NCBI GenBank assembly: GCA_003574885.1 | Contig: PJFC01000005.1 | Span: forward strand, 248,001 to 312,000 | Length of the DNA: 64,000 bases | Source of the DNA: Geobacter sp. | Lineage (GTDB): Bacteria; Desulfobacterota; Desulfuromonadia; Geobacterales; Geobacteraceae | Reading direction: 5' to 3' | Shown here: piece by piece, positions 20,228 through 29,123 of the stretch | Layout of the letters: every line of letters starts with the position of its first letter | How positions within the stretch are numbered: the first letter of the stretch is position 1 | Notes under the pieces: generated by a model | Seen by the model: the letters and a program-made list of their open reading frames with translations, nothing else | Database searches by the model: none | Told to the model about the DNA's origin: nothing | Translations under genes and position numbers: made by a program

Positions 20228-21043
20228 ATGGCTCAAACAGTATTAGGGATAATAGGTGGAGAAGTAAGAGAGCTGTTGCTGCCAGATCCGAGCATGAAGC
20301 TTATGGAAGGTGTTGTGTGGGGGGAGTTTGACGTGTTTTTTACCCCAGCATTTTGGGCGGTCCAAGCCTGGCTTGACAGCGAACAAAGTAAGTACAGCTC
20401 GTACAAGCTTGGGACATCACTTCAGGAAGAAGTTGCAGCTTGCCTTCTGGGTGGACATGGGATACCTTCCGAGGTTGGACTGGCTGCATACAAAAAGGTG
20501 AAGGAAAAAGGGTTGTTGACCAAAACAACGCTGATGTTAGAGGAATTGATTTCAGTCTTAAGAGAACCACTACAGGTTGGTGAACGTCAGATTCAATACC
20601 GGTTTTGGAAGCAAAAATCCCACTACCTGTGCGAGTCCCTGAAAGCTATTTCCAAAGGAATACCTTCATGTGACGATCACAAGGTTTTCCGTAACTGGCT
20701 GGTGGATAATCTACCAGGCGTCGGCCCGAAAACAGCGTCATGGATCACCCGAAATTGGTTGTCGAGTAACGATGTAGCAATAATAGATATCCATATACAG
20801 CGAGCAGGTTTGTACGCGGGCTTCTTTGAACAAAACCTTTCTGTCACTAAAAACTATTACCTGATGGAGGATCGATTTTTGCGGTTTGCCTCCGCCCTTG
20901 ACATAATGCCAGCCATGTTGGATACCCTTATATGGCGTCAGATGAAAGACTTTGGTTCTGCATCTCACAAAGTTAAGTTGAAGCATAATGATCCTGTTAA
21001 ACAACCTGCTCTATTCAACCACCTTCATGCAGCAGTGTGCTAG
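20228..21043 (+). CDS. OGG-like HhH-GPD DNA glycosylase/lyase
   Basis: 271 aa from the ATG at 20228; a GTG at 20216 would add four residues. The helix-hairpin-helix and catalytic residues of 8-oxoguanine glycosylase-type enzymes are intact: LPGVGPKTASWITRNW with the lysine (K168) that forms the Schiff base, and the aspartate (D187) in AIIDIHIQRAG. The N-terminal part (FTPAFWAVQAWL) does not look like generic OGG1 but like the OGG-type proteins seen near defence loci. Normal activity is removal of an oxidised or altered purine and backbone nicking. First gene of the operon, ahead of the small Gly-rich protein. Here it may act on a modified base made by its partners, on phage DNA, or on RNA; that is inference. 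Confidence 0.82.
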   Translation: MAQTVLGIIGGEVRELLLPDPSMKLMEGVVWGEFDVFFTPAFWAVQAWLDSEQSKYSSYKLGTSLQEEVAACLLGGHGIPSEVGLAAYKKVKEKGLLTKTTLMLEELISVLREPLQVGERQIQYRFWKQKSHYLCESLKAISKGIPSCDDHKVFRNWLVDNLPGVGPKTASWITRNWLSSNDVAIIDIHIQRAGLYAGFFEQNLSVTKNYYLMEDRFLRFASALDIMPAMLDTLIWRQMKDFGSASHKVKLKHNDPVKQPALFNHLHAAVC

Positions 21044-21134
21044 CTATCAACACATATCTTGTTTACAACCAACAAAAAACCCATTAAACTACTACAATAA
21101 TATCTAGTGATAATTAAATAGATTAGGGGGATTC

Positions 21135-21470
21135 ATGTCAGGTGGAGATTTTTCGGGGGGCAGCGGCGCAGGGGACGAAGTATTCGATTGCGCTTCCATT
21201 TTCGAAAAAACAATCCTTAATTCGCCAAAACCGGATGTTCTATCTAAAGTCAAGGCGGGAGATGTTTTGACCCTCGAACTAAGGCAGTTCGACGGCAGAA
21301 AAAGCCTGGTTGCAGTTACAAATAATAAAGAGATAGCTGGTTCTATAACTTCAGCCACTTTATCCAAAATTAAAAGTTGTATGGATCAAGGTTTTAGTTA
21401 TATTGCTATTGTGGAAAGTATCGAAGGGGGTAGGTGCACAGTTCTCTTGCGCCCGGAAACGATATTATGA
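21135..21470 (+). CDS. Small protein with a Gly/Ser-rich N-terminal tail; likely partner or substrate of the QueC-like enzyme
   Basis: 111 aa. A flexible head (MSGGDFSGGSGAGDEVFDC) precedes a compact domain of about 90 residues with PKPDVLSKVKAGDVLTLEL, NNKEIAGSITSATLSKIKS and YIAIVESIEGGRCTVLL. The strand-strand-helix-strand text vaguely recalls a minimal HIRAN-like fold, but that is only an impression. GGGGGA precedes the ATG. It overlaps the kinase-transferase gene by 4 bp. QueC-like proteins of type IV CBASS and Qat loci have been linked with modifying a partner protein at its N-terminus, as I recall; a small Gly-rich-headed protein encoded beside QueC fits being that partner. No enzyme motif is visible. 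Confidence 0.6.
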   Translation: MSGGDFSGGSGAGDEVFDCASIFEKTILNSPKPDVLSKVKAGDVLTLELRQFDGRKSLVAVTNNKEIAGSITSATLSKIKSCMDQGFSYIAIVESIEGGRCTVLLRPETIL

Positions 21471-22690
21471 TCTCTATTGCAGGAGGGGCATACAAAGAAT
21501 TCTGCATTTCACCCGAATGGAAGTACCTGTACGGTTCAGGCTTGCGTGCTGCTGCCGCGATTTCAGCCTTATGCAGTGATGTTTTCCTCCATACTTACGT
21601 CGATACAACCTCTTTGGACCAAGTTTGTTCTTTGGCTGACGCCTTTGGGATAACGGTAAAACCTCAAATTTCACCCAAGACTATAAGTTTCAAGTACTTC
21701 CACGGGCTGTCCGTTCCAGCAATCACCCCTCCGCTTCATGCAATTGCTAAACAAGAATCTTTGCTGGTCAATGACAATGTTGTATTAAGATTTGGGATGC
21801 TTGACGGAGATGCGGTCGTACATGGTAATAAAGTTGTTTATGACCCTCAGGCTGCCGAGCAGGTAGCGCCTTTCCATTACAACGGATCTACCGCCCAGCA
21901 ATTGGCCATTGTGGCAAACATGAGGGAATGCCGGATGTTAACCGGCAAAGATGATTTTTTGGAAATCGTAAAAGAACTTTTCAGCAGCCATGCTTGTGAC
22001 GTCGCTGTAATCAAACGTGGTAGTCTAGGGACTTGTGTAGTAACGAAAGATAATAGCGATTATATTGAAACAATACAGGCTTTCAAAACAGACAGGGTCT
22101 GGCCTATAGGTTCAGGAGATATTTTTTCTGCGGTCTTTTCTTACTACTGGGGCGTCCAAAACTGTGACCCGGTAACTGCGGCAAAGAACGCCTCTTTGGC
22201 CACTGCAACATATTGCTCAAGCCAAGTGCTTCCGATTCCCGCAGATTTTACAATGAATACAGCAAAGCTCTCACCAATTGTGCCCAAGGTAAAGGCCGAC
22301 GCAGACAAGAAACTCATCTACTTAGCAGGACCTTTTTTCAATCTAAGCCAGCGTTGGTTGGTCGAAGAGGCGCGAAATTCGTTGATACACCAGGGGATGA
22401 GGGTCTTTTCACCACTTCATGATGTGGGAAGGGGAACCGGTCGCGATATCGCACCTGCTGACCTAAAGGGGCTCAACGAGTCTGCGGTGGTCTTGGCTCT
22501 TGTTGACGGACTGGATACGGGGACAATTTTCGAAATAGGCTATGCAAGAGCCAATAACATCCCCGTAATCTGTTTCGTCCAGGCGGAAAAAGAAGAAGAT
22601 TTAAAAATGATGGTGGGAAGTGAATGCAAAGTGGTCAACGACTTTACGACAGCTATCTATCAAACTGCATGGACATTCCTTGAACTATGA
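21467..22690 (+). CDS. PfkB-type kinase fused to a nucleoside 2-deoxyribosyltransferase
   Basis: 407 aa from the ATG at 21467, which overlaps the previous stop (ATGA); a GTG at 21434 is less likely. Residues 1 to about 275 are a ribokinase/PfkB sugar or nucleoside kinase: an N-terminal ISIAGGAYKEF strand and the anion-hole/catalytic motif WPIGSGDIFSAVFSYYWG (GAGD-type with catalytic Asp). Residues about 285-407 are a nucleoside deoxyribosyltransferase: IYLAGPFFNLSQRWLVEEA, VFSPLHDVGRGTG, and DGLDTGTIFEIGYARA with the nucleophile Glu. The fusion joins base-sugar cleavage or exchange with phosphorylation, so a nucleoside or nucleotide is the likely substrate. Coupled to the QueC-like gene by another 4-bp overlap. 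Confidence 0.85.
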   Translation: MISIAGGAYKEFCISPEWKYLYGSGLRAAAAISALCSDVFLHTYVDTTSLDQVCSLADAFGITVKPQISPKTISFKYFHGLSVPAITPPLHAIAKQESLLVNDNVVLRFGMLDGDAVVHGNKVVYDPQAAEQVAPFHYNGSTAQQLAIVANMRECRMLTGKDDFLEIVKELFSSHACDVAVIKRGSLGTCVVTKDNSDYIETIQAFKTDRVWPIGSGDIFSAVFSYYWGVQNCDPVTAAKNASLATATYCSSQVLPIPADFTMNTAKLSPIVPKVKADADKKLIYLAGPFFNLSQRWLVEEARNSLIHQGMRVFSPLHDVGRGTGRDIAPADLKGLNESAVVLALVDGLDTGTIFEIGYARANNIPVICFVQAEKEEDLKMMVGSECKVVNDFTTAIYQTAWTFLEL

Positions 22691-23283
22691 AAAAAGCTAT
22701 CTTATTATCCGGCGGCATCGATTCCGTTGCGTTGTGTTATTGGCTTCGTCCCGATGTTGCGATAACAATTGACTATGGCCAGTTACCAGCCCCCGCGGAA
22801 ATTGAAGTTTCCAGGAAGGTTTGCAAGGAATTACATATCCCTCATGAGGTGGTTACTGTGGATTGTCGTCGCCTCGGCAGCGGCGACCTGGCAGGAACAG
22901 AATCTCTGGGCATGTCGCCGTCGAGAGAATGGTGGCCATACCGAAATCAACTTTTAGCAACCATTGCATCCATGAAAGCAATTGGACTTGGGGTTGACGA
23001 GATTATATTCGGCTCGGTTAAGTCAGATAGTTTCCATGCTGATGGGACTTTCGCCTTTTACACTCAACTAAATAATCTGTTGAAGATGCAAGAAGGCGGA
23101 TTGACTGTGTCTGTCCCTGCCATCACTATGTCGTCAGGAGAACTAGTTATAGCTTCGGGCATACCGTCCTCACTGTTGTGTTGGGCACACTCTTGCCATA
23201 TAAGTGACGTCGCATGCGGTAATTGCAGGGGCTGTTTCAAACATCAGTCGGTAATGCATGAAATCGGATATGGATTTTATTGA
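22687..23283 (+). CDS. QueC-like PP-loop ATPase (defence-associated paralogue, not canonical QueC)
   Basis: 198 aa. QueC turns 7-carboxy-7-deazaguanine into preQ0 through an adenylate. The PP-loop is present (LLSGGIDSVAL, residues 7-17) and so is the zinc site (C170, C177, C180 and C183 in the HSCHIS...CGNCRGC region). The substrate region differs from the canonical enzyme at 40612-41295: PYRNQLL replaces PARNTIFL, and SVKSDSFHADG replaces [11 protein letters not shown]. The protein is about 30 residues shorter. These differences fit the QueC-like proteins of type IV CBASS (Cap9) and Qat (QatC) rather than a spare preQ0 synthase. Start and end overlap both neighbours. Confidence 0.85.
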   Translation: MKKAILLSGGIDSVALCYWLRPDVAITIDYGQLPAPAEIEVSRKVCKELHIPHEVVTVDCRRLGSGDLAGTESLGMSPSREWWPYRNQLLATIASMKAIGLGVDEIIFGSVKSDSFHADGTFAFYTQLNNLLKMQEGGLTVSVPAITMSSGELVIASGIPSSLLCWAHSCHISDVACGNCRGCFKHQSVMHEIGYGFY

Positions 23284-23959
23284 ACTGGAAAGCCCTGAAC
23301 GTAGGGAGAATCTGCTGCCATTCCAAGGGTTCCACTACCCCGTCACTGAAATTATCTATCTTCCTCCCCCTTCTAAAAATGAAGCTGTTGATTTCTTTAA
23401 AATAGTCAGGTCAAGGTCAACACGAAGGGAATTTGGTCAAATTACCCTCCAGCAACTGTCTGAACTATTTTGGTACAGCGCTAAAACATCCTTGGTAATT
23501 GAGTTGGATGAAGGTCATAAGTGGTATCATCGGCCCTCACCCTCTGGGGGAGGTCGGCATCCTATTGATCACATCATATTTCGTTATGATGGGGGAAATT
23601 GGGATGCCTTTCTTTATGATTCCATCGCGCACGTTATTGGCAAGTTAGAAGTAGATAGTTCTGGAATGGGATATTGGATAGAGGATTTATTTAGGACGCT
23701 TGGTATTAATGCTACTACAGTTGTTTGGAACATAGCCCAATTCCAACGTTCTACCAGTGTTTATAAGAACGCAAGTTCCTTGATCTATCGTGACGAAGGG
23801 GCGATACAAGCAACTTTTGGCTTAGTTGCTGAAGCGCTGAATTTAAATTTTTGCACAATTGGAGTCTCTGGTGAGCCTTACATTTCTAGGCTATTTATGG
23901 CAAGAGGACAATTAAGGGGAATCGGTGGATTTTGTATTGGGCCTAAAATCATAGAATAA
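23258..23959 (+). CDS. SagB-like nitroreductase-family flavin oxidoreductase
   Basis: 233 aa from 23258 (or 229 aa from the ATG at 23270); the frame begins inside the end of the QueC-like gene, so translation is coupled. Nitroreductase-fold features: FFKIVRSRSTRREFGQITLQQLSELFWYSAKT (FMN phosphate-binding RSxR), RPSPSGGGRHPID typical of SagB-type dehydrogenases, and a C-terminal EALNLNFCTIGVSGEPY. SagB enzymes oxidise thiazolines and oxazolines in peptide natural products; other members act on small aromatic rings. In this operon the likely substrate is either the modified small protein or a deazaguanine product. It is the last gene of the unit. Confidence 0.8.
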   Translation: MKSDMDFIELESPERRENLLPFQGFHYPVTEIIYLPPPSKNEAVDFFKIVRSRSTRREFGQITLQQLSELFWYSAKTSLVIELDEGHKWYHRPSPSGGGRHPIDHIIFRYDGGNWDAFLYDSIAHVIGKLEVDSSGMGYWIEDLFRTLGINATTVVWNIAQFQRSTSVYKNASSLIYRDEGAIQATFGLVAEALNLNFCTIGVSGEPYISRLFMARGQLRGIGGFCIGPKIIE

Positions 23960-24008
23960 TATCGCAAGAATGTGCTGTAGACGGGGATTTATGCCGATGT
24001 GACATTAT

Positions 24009-24038
24009 GCCATTTACCATAAGAGACAGGTAAATGGC
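24009..24038 (+). terminator. Hairpin after the five-gene operon
   Basis: A perfect 10-bp inverted repeat (GCCATTTACC and GGTAAATGGC, 10-bp loop) 50 bp past the nitroreductase stop. The T-run after it is poor, so it may be a weak terminator or an mRNA-stabilising stem. Confidence 0.5.
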
Positions 24039-24304
24039 CATCATCTTCAGTGACCTAGATGGTGGTCTTGAAAAAAACAATGGCATTTCTAGCCTGAAGA
24101 TATGCGCAAAACTTTTTTGGAACAATTTTCCCTAGGCCAGCGAAAACAAACTCCACAGATACTCGCTAAAAATTAATTCCCAACCTTCGCCTTTATCGCG
24201 TCAGCCCCTTCCCGCCACCACCCCTATCACGTTCTCCCTAAAAAAATTAACTTGTTAGAATTAACAATTAATGTTAATACCAAATACATATATTGGTTCT
24301 AAGA

Positions 24305-24390
24305 AAACCACAGAAAAGGCAAAGCGTGGGTAACCGTGTGACGCAAAGCTACCTGTCCGGACAACTGGATCGAGGGGCCGTCGAAATGTG
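24305..24390 (+). ncRNA. GEMM-I cyclic dinucleotide riboswitch aptamer
   Basis: The conserved 5' half of GEMM-I is clear: CACAGAAAAGGCAAAGC, a short hairpin, then TGACGCAAAGCTACC, followed by a second stem and GGGGCCGTCGAAATG. The base before GGCAAA, which pairs with one ligand guanine (G20 in the c-di-GMP type), is A here. An A at that place marks the GEMM-Ib subset known from Geobacter that prefers 3',3'-cGAMP. The aptamer is followed by a terminator hairpin and the RHS gene, so ligand binding likely controls read-through. The 3' half is less close to consensus, which lowers confidence in the ligand call. Confidence 0.7.
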
Positions 24391-24415
24391 TATGGATGCA
24401 TTCCAGACATTTGAG

Positions 24416-24445
24416 CCTGCCTCCTTTTCGAGGCAGGTTTTTTAT
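24416..24445 (+). terminator. Intrinsic terminator, probable expression platform of the riboswitch
   Basis: CCTGCCTC and GAGGCAGG form an 8-bp stem with a 6-nt loop and a T-rich tail (TTTTTTATTTT). It lies 26 bp after the aptamer and 30 bp before the RHS start codon. Confidence 0.85.
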
Positions 24446-24476
24446 TTTCATTAACACTGGCTCAAGGAGGGTTGAA

Positions 24477-27400
24477 ATGAAGAGAAGTTTCTGTTTGACA
24501 TGGATGTTGCTACTGTTAGCAATTATCTTTGTAGCCTGCCCAAATTCATTTGCCTACGAAAGGGAAACCTCTTCGGGATTCGGTTGCTTTTCTCTAGTAA
24601 CTGGCAACTACAATAATTTTTATCATTCAAAATATCAAGATTATGGTGTTATCACCTATGACCGTAGTACAACTGATACTGGAGTATATAGTCTAAATTC
24701 ATCATATCCCCCAATAACTCTCAACACTACAAGTGACATTACTTCCTTAAATGAGCTTCCGCGGCATTCAGAATTTGCCATCAATCAAACGTATACTCCT
24801 GTTTGGAATTATTATTCCATATCATCTGGTGGCTTCAAATTTTTTACGGGCAATACAACCAACGAAACTCCCAGGGTTTTTAATCAGCAGACTGGCACAA
24901 GTTCCTTTCAATTTCTATTGAAAGAAGGCACCATGTGTCAATCTGCAGAATATTTTGGTGTCGAACTCCTCACCGGTTCTAACATAGACTACGCTAGCAA
25001 AATATTGATAAATGGAATCAGCCCTACATCGGTGACTCCAGCGATCAGCTGTTATAATAGCGGATCGTATCATTGCTCTGTTAGTGGCTATTTTAATTCT
25101 TACAGATTACCAGCTACCCCTGGAATTACAACAATTACCCCAACACTTTCGGATGGATCATGGTATTATGGAACAATAATTGACATGAGAACAATTGTTA
25201 ATTGTGATGAAACGATCAATGATTTTTCGGCAACCAATAACGGGGGAGGCGTAGTTTTTTCAGGAGATATTTTTTCCACCAAGCCCATAAGCTGGAAGTT
25301 ACAGCTACCAGGATGGGTAACATACTCAGACTTAGGTAGCTCGGTTTCTTATGTTTGGGACGGAAAGGACGTCAATGGAAAAGCAATGCCGCAAGGTTCT
25401 TATTCCGCAACTCTGCGAGCCACTACTACTAACGGTTTCTGTTTTACCTCTAAATTTGTTAATTTTGACTTAGCGCCTTCCTGCAAACTTAAAATAACCA
25501 GCTTTCAAGGTACCGCCACAACCCTTGATCCCTCGTCTGGCGGAAGCATACCCTTCTCTGGCACCATATCTAATGATTCAGGCACCCCTATGACCTGGAC
25601 AATAACTTTGCCAAACGGATCGATCAAAAGTGGCAGTGACATCAGTCCTTCAGCAACATGGGATGGCACTGATTCAAATGGCAAGATTGTGGAACCCGGC
25701 TCCTACACCGCTACTCTCACTGTCCAAACTGCTGACGGGAAGTGCCACGACACAAGTTCTGCCTCTGTGAATGTTCAATGGAACGCTCAATGCTCACTGG
25801 ATGTGCCCCTTGGTTCCTCTGCCAACGTGGCGAGCGGGGCGCTTACCCAGAGCCAGGAACTGTTTGCGGCCAGGATTGGTGCACTCCCTCTTACCATGGC
25901 TCTTTCCTACAACAGCCTTGATCCTCACAACGGGTCCCTCGGCACGGGGTGGAGCCACAGTTATGACGTCTTCCTGAAGGCCACCGACAACGGTTTGATA
26001 GTTCTTCATGAGGGGAACGGCAAGCGCAAACTCTATACCCTGACAAATGGCTCGTATGTGAGCCAGCCGGGCGATTACGCCACCCTGGTGAAGAACACCG
26101 GCGGCACCTTCACCCTGACCCAGAAGGACGGCACCCGATACGACTTCACCGCCGAAGGGAAGATTGCCGCCACTGTGGACCGTAACAGTAACGCCGCCAC
26201 CTTCGCCTATACGAACGGCAACCTGGCAAGTGTCACCGATCCGGCAGGGCGGAAGGCGACCCTTTCCTACGACGCAGCCAACCATCTTTCCTCAATCACC
26301 GATCCCACCGGCAACAGTTACACCTTCACCTACAACGGCAACACCCTTGCCTCCGTCGCCAATCCCGACGGTGGAGAGTGGCGCTACACCTACGACGCCA
26401 ACGCCTTCATGCTCTCCAAGACCGACCCGCTGGGCAATGTCACGACCTATGCCTATGATGCTAACCACCGGGTAGCCTCGTCAACCGACCCGGAAGGGAA
26501 GCTACGCAGTGTCACGTACCCCCAGCCGGGAGCCGACACGACTAAAAACACCGTTTTCACCGAGAAGGACGGCGGCGTCTGGACCTACCGTTACGATACC
26601 CAGGCCGGGACACTGACCAGCAAGACAGATCCTCAGGGGGGCGTGACGAGCTACACTTACGATGGCAACGGCAACCGACTCTCCACGACTCTCCCCGATG
26701 GTACCATGACAACGTCCACTTACGATGCGGTTGGCAATATGACCTCCGCCTCCGATGCCCTCGGCCAGATCACGAGCTACACCTACAACTCTTTCGGCCA
26801 GGTCCTGATCATTAAGGACCCCCAGGGGAACAGCACCGGTTACAGTTACGATGCCACCGGCAACATGACCTCCATGACCGATGCCGTGGGAGCAACCACC
26901 TTGTACTCTTATGACGCCAGGGGGAACGTAACGAAGATTACCAATCCCCTCGGCCAGGCGACTACCTTTACCTATGATGCTGCCGAGAATCTTGCCTCCG
27001 TCACCGATCCCACCGGGGCGACCATGAGCTACACCTACGACGCGGCGGGAAATATGTTGAGCCAGACTGACGCCGGCGGGGCAACCTCGCAGTACGAGTA
27101 CAATGTAAAGAATCAAGTCGTGAAAGTGACCGATCCACAATGGAACGCTACAAGCTACACCTACGACCTGAGCGGCAACAAACTCTCCCAGGTCGACGCC
27201 AACGGCAACACGACGAAGTACGAATACAACTATAAGGGACAGCTTACAAAGACTACTGATGCCCTTGGCAACATTACCACCTATACGTACAGCGGCACCG
27301 GTTGTTCATCTTGCGGAGGCGGTACGGACAAGCTCGTTGCCCTCACCGATGCCAATGGCAACAGCACGAACTACCAGTATGATCCCCTCGGCAAACTGGT

Positions 27401-29123
27401 GAGCGAAACCGATCCGCTGGGTAACGTCACGAGTTCCAACTATGATGCCAAGGGGAACCAGACCAGTAAAACGGACGGTAACGGTAATACCATCAGTTAC
27501 ACCTACGACGGCAATGGCAGACTATTAAAGAAGAGCTATCCCGACGGTACGGAAGAAATTTATACCTATGATGTCAGGGGAAACATACTTACTGCGACCA
27601 ATCAGCATATGGGCTATTCCTTCAACTATGATGCGGCCAGCAAGGTAACGAAAATTACCGACTCGACCGGCAAGGTAATCAGCTACGCTTACGACGCAGT
27701 GGGCAACAGGACGAAGATGGTCACTCCCGACGGAAGGACCATAACCTATAGTTACGACAAGGCGGGACGACTTACTAACATTCTCGACGGCGGAATCTTT
27801 ACCTTCGACTACGACGGCCTGGGGAGGAGATCGAGCCTTGAATATCCCAACGGCGACATGACGAGCTATGGTTACGACAAGGACGGGAGGCTTGCAAGCC
27901 TTGTGCAGAAGAACGCCAAGGGGGCCATAATCGCTAGCAACAGCTATACCCTCGACAAGATCGGCAACCGTTTCAGTAATACCAGCCAGGACAGGAGCAC
28001 TTCTTACACCTATGATGCCATCTACCGCCTGACCCAGGCGCTTTCCTCAACTCCCGGTTACAGTACCAACAGCACCGGCAAGGGTGGCGGTATTCCCAAG
28101 TCCACTCAGCCGCAGAAAGAATTCTACACCTTCGACCCGGTAGGCAACCGCCTTTCTTCCGACAAGACGAATGTCTATGTTTACAACCAGGGAAACCAGC
28201 TTGTCATCAACGACGTGACCTACAGCTATGACAGGAATGGGAATCTGATCAGCAAGAGCACACTCGAAGGGACAACAACCTACTCTTGGGATTACGAGAA
28301 CCGGCTTGTCAAAGTTACTATGCCGGATGGTACCATTGCCGAATACGCCTACGATCCCTTCGGTAAGCGAATCGGCAAGAAGGTGATGACAAACGGCACG
28401 ATTACGAACACGCGCTATTTCTATGACAACGACAATATCCTTTTTGAGTATAACGATGCTGGCACTATCGGCAATCGTTATACCCACGGCCCCGGCGTTG
28501 ATGAGCACTTGATGATCACTACTGGTAAGGACAAATATTACTACCATGCCGACGGATTAGGGTCTACAATCACCCTGACTGATTCGACAGGGAGCGCAGT
28601 ACAGACCTATAACTACGATTCCTTTGGCAATATGAAAGACCAGAAGAACCGCGTAGAGCAGCCTTATACCTATACCGGCAGAGAGTGGGATAAGGAAACC
28701 GGACTCTACTATTACCGAGCCAGATACTATAACCCAATGGAGGGGAGATTTATCCAAAAGGACCCTATTGCTATATTAGGCAATATCTATAATAGTAATG
28801 GAAAAGTAACCTTTTCTCAGTATGTTGATGCTGTTACAAATCCATACTTATATGTCCAAAATAACCCGATCAATCTAATTGATCCCACGGGGCTATTCTG
28901 GCAGTATCTCCCTGCTATTAGGGACGTCATATATAATATAGCAACACAAAGACCAGGACAAACGATGGCAACACTAGAAAAATGCGTGAATTATGTCAAA
29001 GATAATGCTAATAGGCCTAGAGAAAATCCACCCCCTCCAATTGAAGGATATAATCCAGCAGCTCAGAGACCTTATGATAATCCAACAGCGCCAACACCAA
29101 TTAAGCCACAAATGTATCAGTGA
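24477..29123 (+). CDS. RHS/YD-repeat polymorphic toxin-type protein
   Basis: 1548 aa from the ATG at 24477, chosen for its AAGGAGGG Shine-Dalgarno and signal peptide (MKRSFCLTWMLLLLAIIF... CPNSFAYE); the open frame begins 27 codons earlier, inside the terminator. The N-terminal ~430 residues hold domains with FlgD-like text (WDGKDVNGKAMPQGSY). Then come an RHS plug (LPLTMALSYNS, GTGWSHSYD) and about 25 YD repeats (TYDAxGN types). The RHS core ends in YYYRARYYNPMEGRFIQKDP and NPINLIDPTGL. The C-terminal tip is only about 75 residues (KCVNYVKDNANRP ... PIKPQMYQ) with no toxin motif I know. RHS shells enclose a released C-terminal toxin. Switched by the riboswitch upstream. Confidence 0.92.
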   Translation: MKRSFCLTWMLLLLAIIFVACPNSFAYERETSSGFGCFSLVTGNYNNFYHSKYQDYGVITYDRSTTDTGVYSLNSSYPPITLNTTSDITSLNELPRHSEFAINQTYTPVWNYYSISSGGFKFFTGNTTNETPRVFNQQTGTSSFQFLLKEGTMCQSAEYFGVELLTGSNIDYASKILINGISPTSVTPAISCYNSGSYHCSVSGYFNSYRLPATPGITTITPTLSDGSWYYGTIIDMRTIVNCDETINDFSATNNGGGVVFSGDIFSTKPISWKLQLPGWVTYSDLGSSVSYVWDGKDVNGKAMPQGSYSATLRATTTNGFCFTSKFVNFDLAPSCKLKITSFQGTATTLDPSSGGSIPFSGTISNDSGTPMTWTITLPNGSIKSGSDISPSATWDGTDSNGKIVEPGSYTATLTVQTADGKCHDTSSASVNVQWNAQCSLDVPLGSSANVASGALTQSQELFAARIGALPLTMALSYNSLDPHNGSLGTGWSHSYDVFLKATDNGLIVLHEGNGKRKLYTLTNGSYVSQPGDYATLVKNTGGTFTLTQKDGTRYDFTAEGKIAATVDRNSNAATFAYTNGNLASVTDPAGRKATLSYDAANHLSSITDPTGNSYTFTYNGNTLASVANPDGGEWRYTYDANAFMLSKTDPLGNVTTYAYDANHRVASSTDPEGKLRSVTYPQPGADTTKNTVFTEKDGGVWTYRYDTQAGTLTSKTDPQGGVTSYTYDGNGNRLSTTLPDGTMTTSTYDAVGNMTSASDALGQITSYTYNSFGQVLIIKDPQGNSTGYSYDATGNMTSMTDAVGATTLYSYDARGNVTKITNPLGQATTFTYDAAENLASVTDPTGATMSYTYDAAGNMLSQTDAGGATSQYEYNVKNQVVKVTDPQWNATSYTYDLSGNKLSQVDANGNTTKYEYNYKGQLTKTTDALGNITTYTYSGTGCSSCGGGTDKLVALTDANGNSTNYQYDPLGKLVSETDPLGNVTSSNYDAKGNQTSKTDGNGNTISYTYDGNGRLLKKSYPDGTEEIYTYDVRGNILTATNQHMGYSFNYDAASKVTKITDSTGKVISYAYDAVGNRTKMVTPDGRTITYSYDKAGRLTNILDGGIFTFDYDGLGRRSSLEYPNGDMTSYGYDKDGRLASLVQKNAKGAIIASNSYTLDKIGNRFSNTSQDRSTSYTYDAIYRLTQALSSTPGYSTNSTGKGGGIPKSTQPQKEFYTFDPVGNRLSSDKTNVYVYNQGNQLVINDVTYSYDRNGNLISKSTLEGTTTYSWDYENRLVKVTMPDGTIAEYAYDPFGKRIGKKVMTNGTITNTRYFYDNDNILFEYNDAGTIGNRYTHGPGVDEHLMITTGKDKYYYHADGLGSTITLTDSTGSAVQTYNYDSFGNMKDQKNRVEQPYTYTGREWDKETGLYYYRARYYNPMEGRFIQKDPIAILGNIYNSNGKVTFSQYVDAVTNPYLYVQNNPINLIDPTGLFWQYLPAIRDVIYNIATQRPGQTMATLEKCVNYVKDNANRPRENPPPPIEGYNPAAQRPYDNPTAPTPIKPQMYQ

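Noticed and set aside
22687-23283. Calling the cargo QueC a simple duplicate for queuosine
   Set aside because: Substrate loops differ from the canonical enzyme and it is not beside queD, queE or folE genes.
20228-23959. Reading the operon as a plain type IV CBASS or Qat locus
   Set aside because: No CD-NTase, no Qat-type ATPase and no TatD-like gene is found between 19.4 and 24.4 kb.
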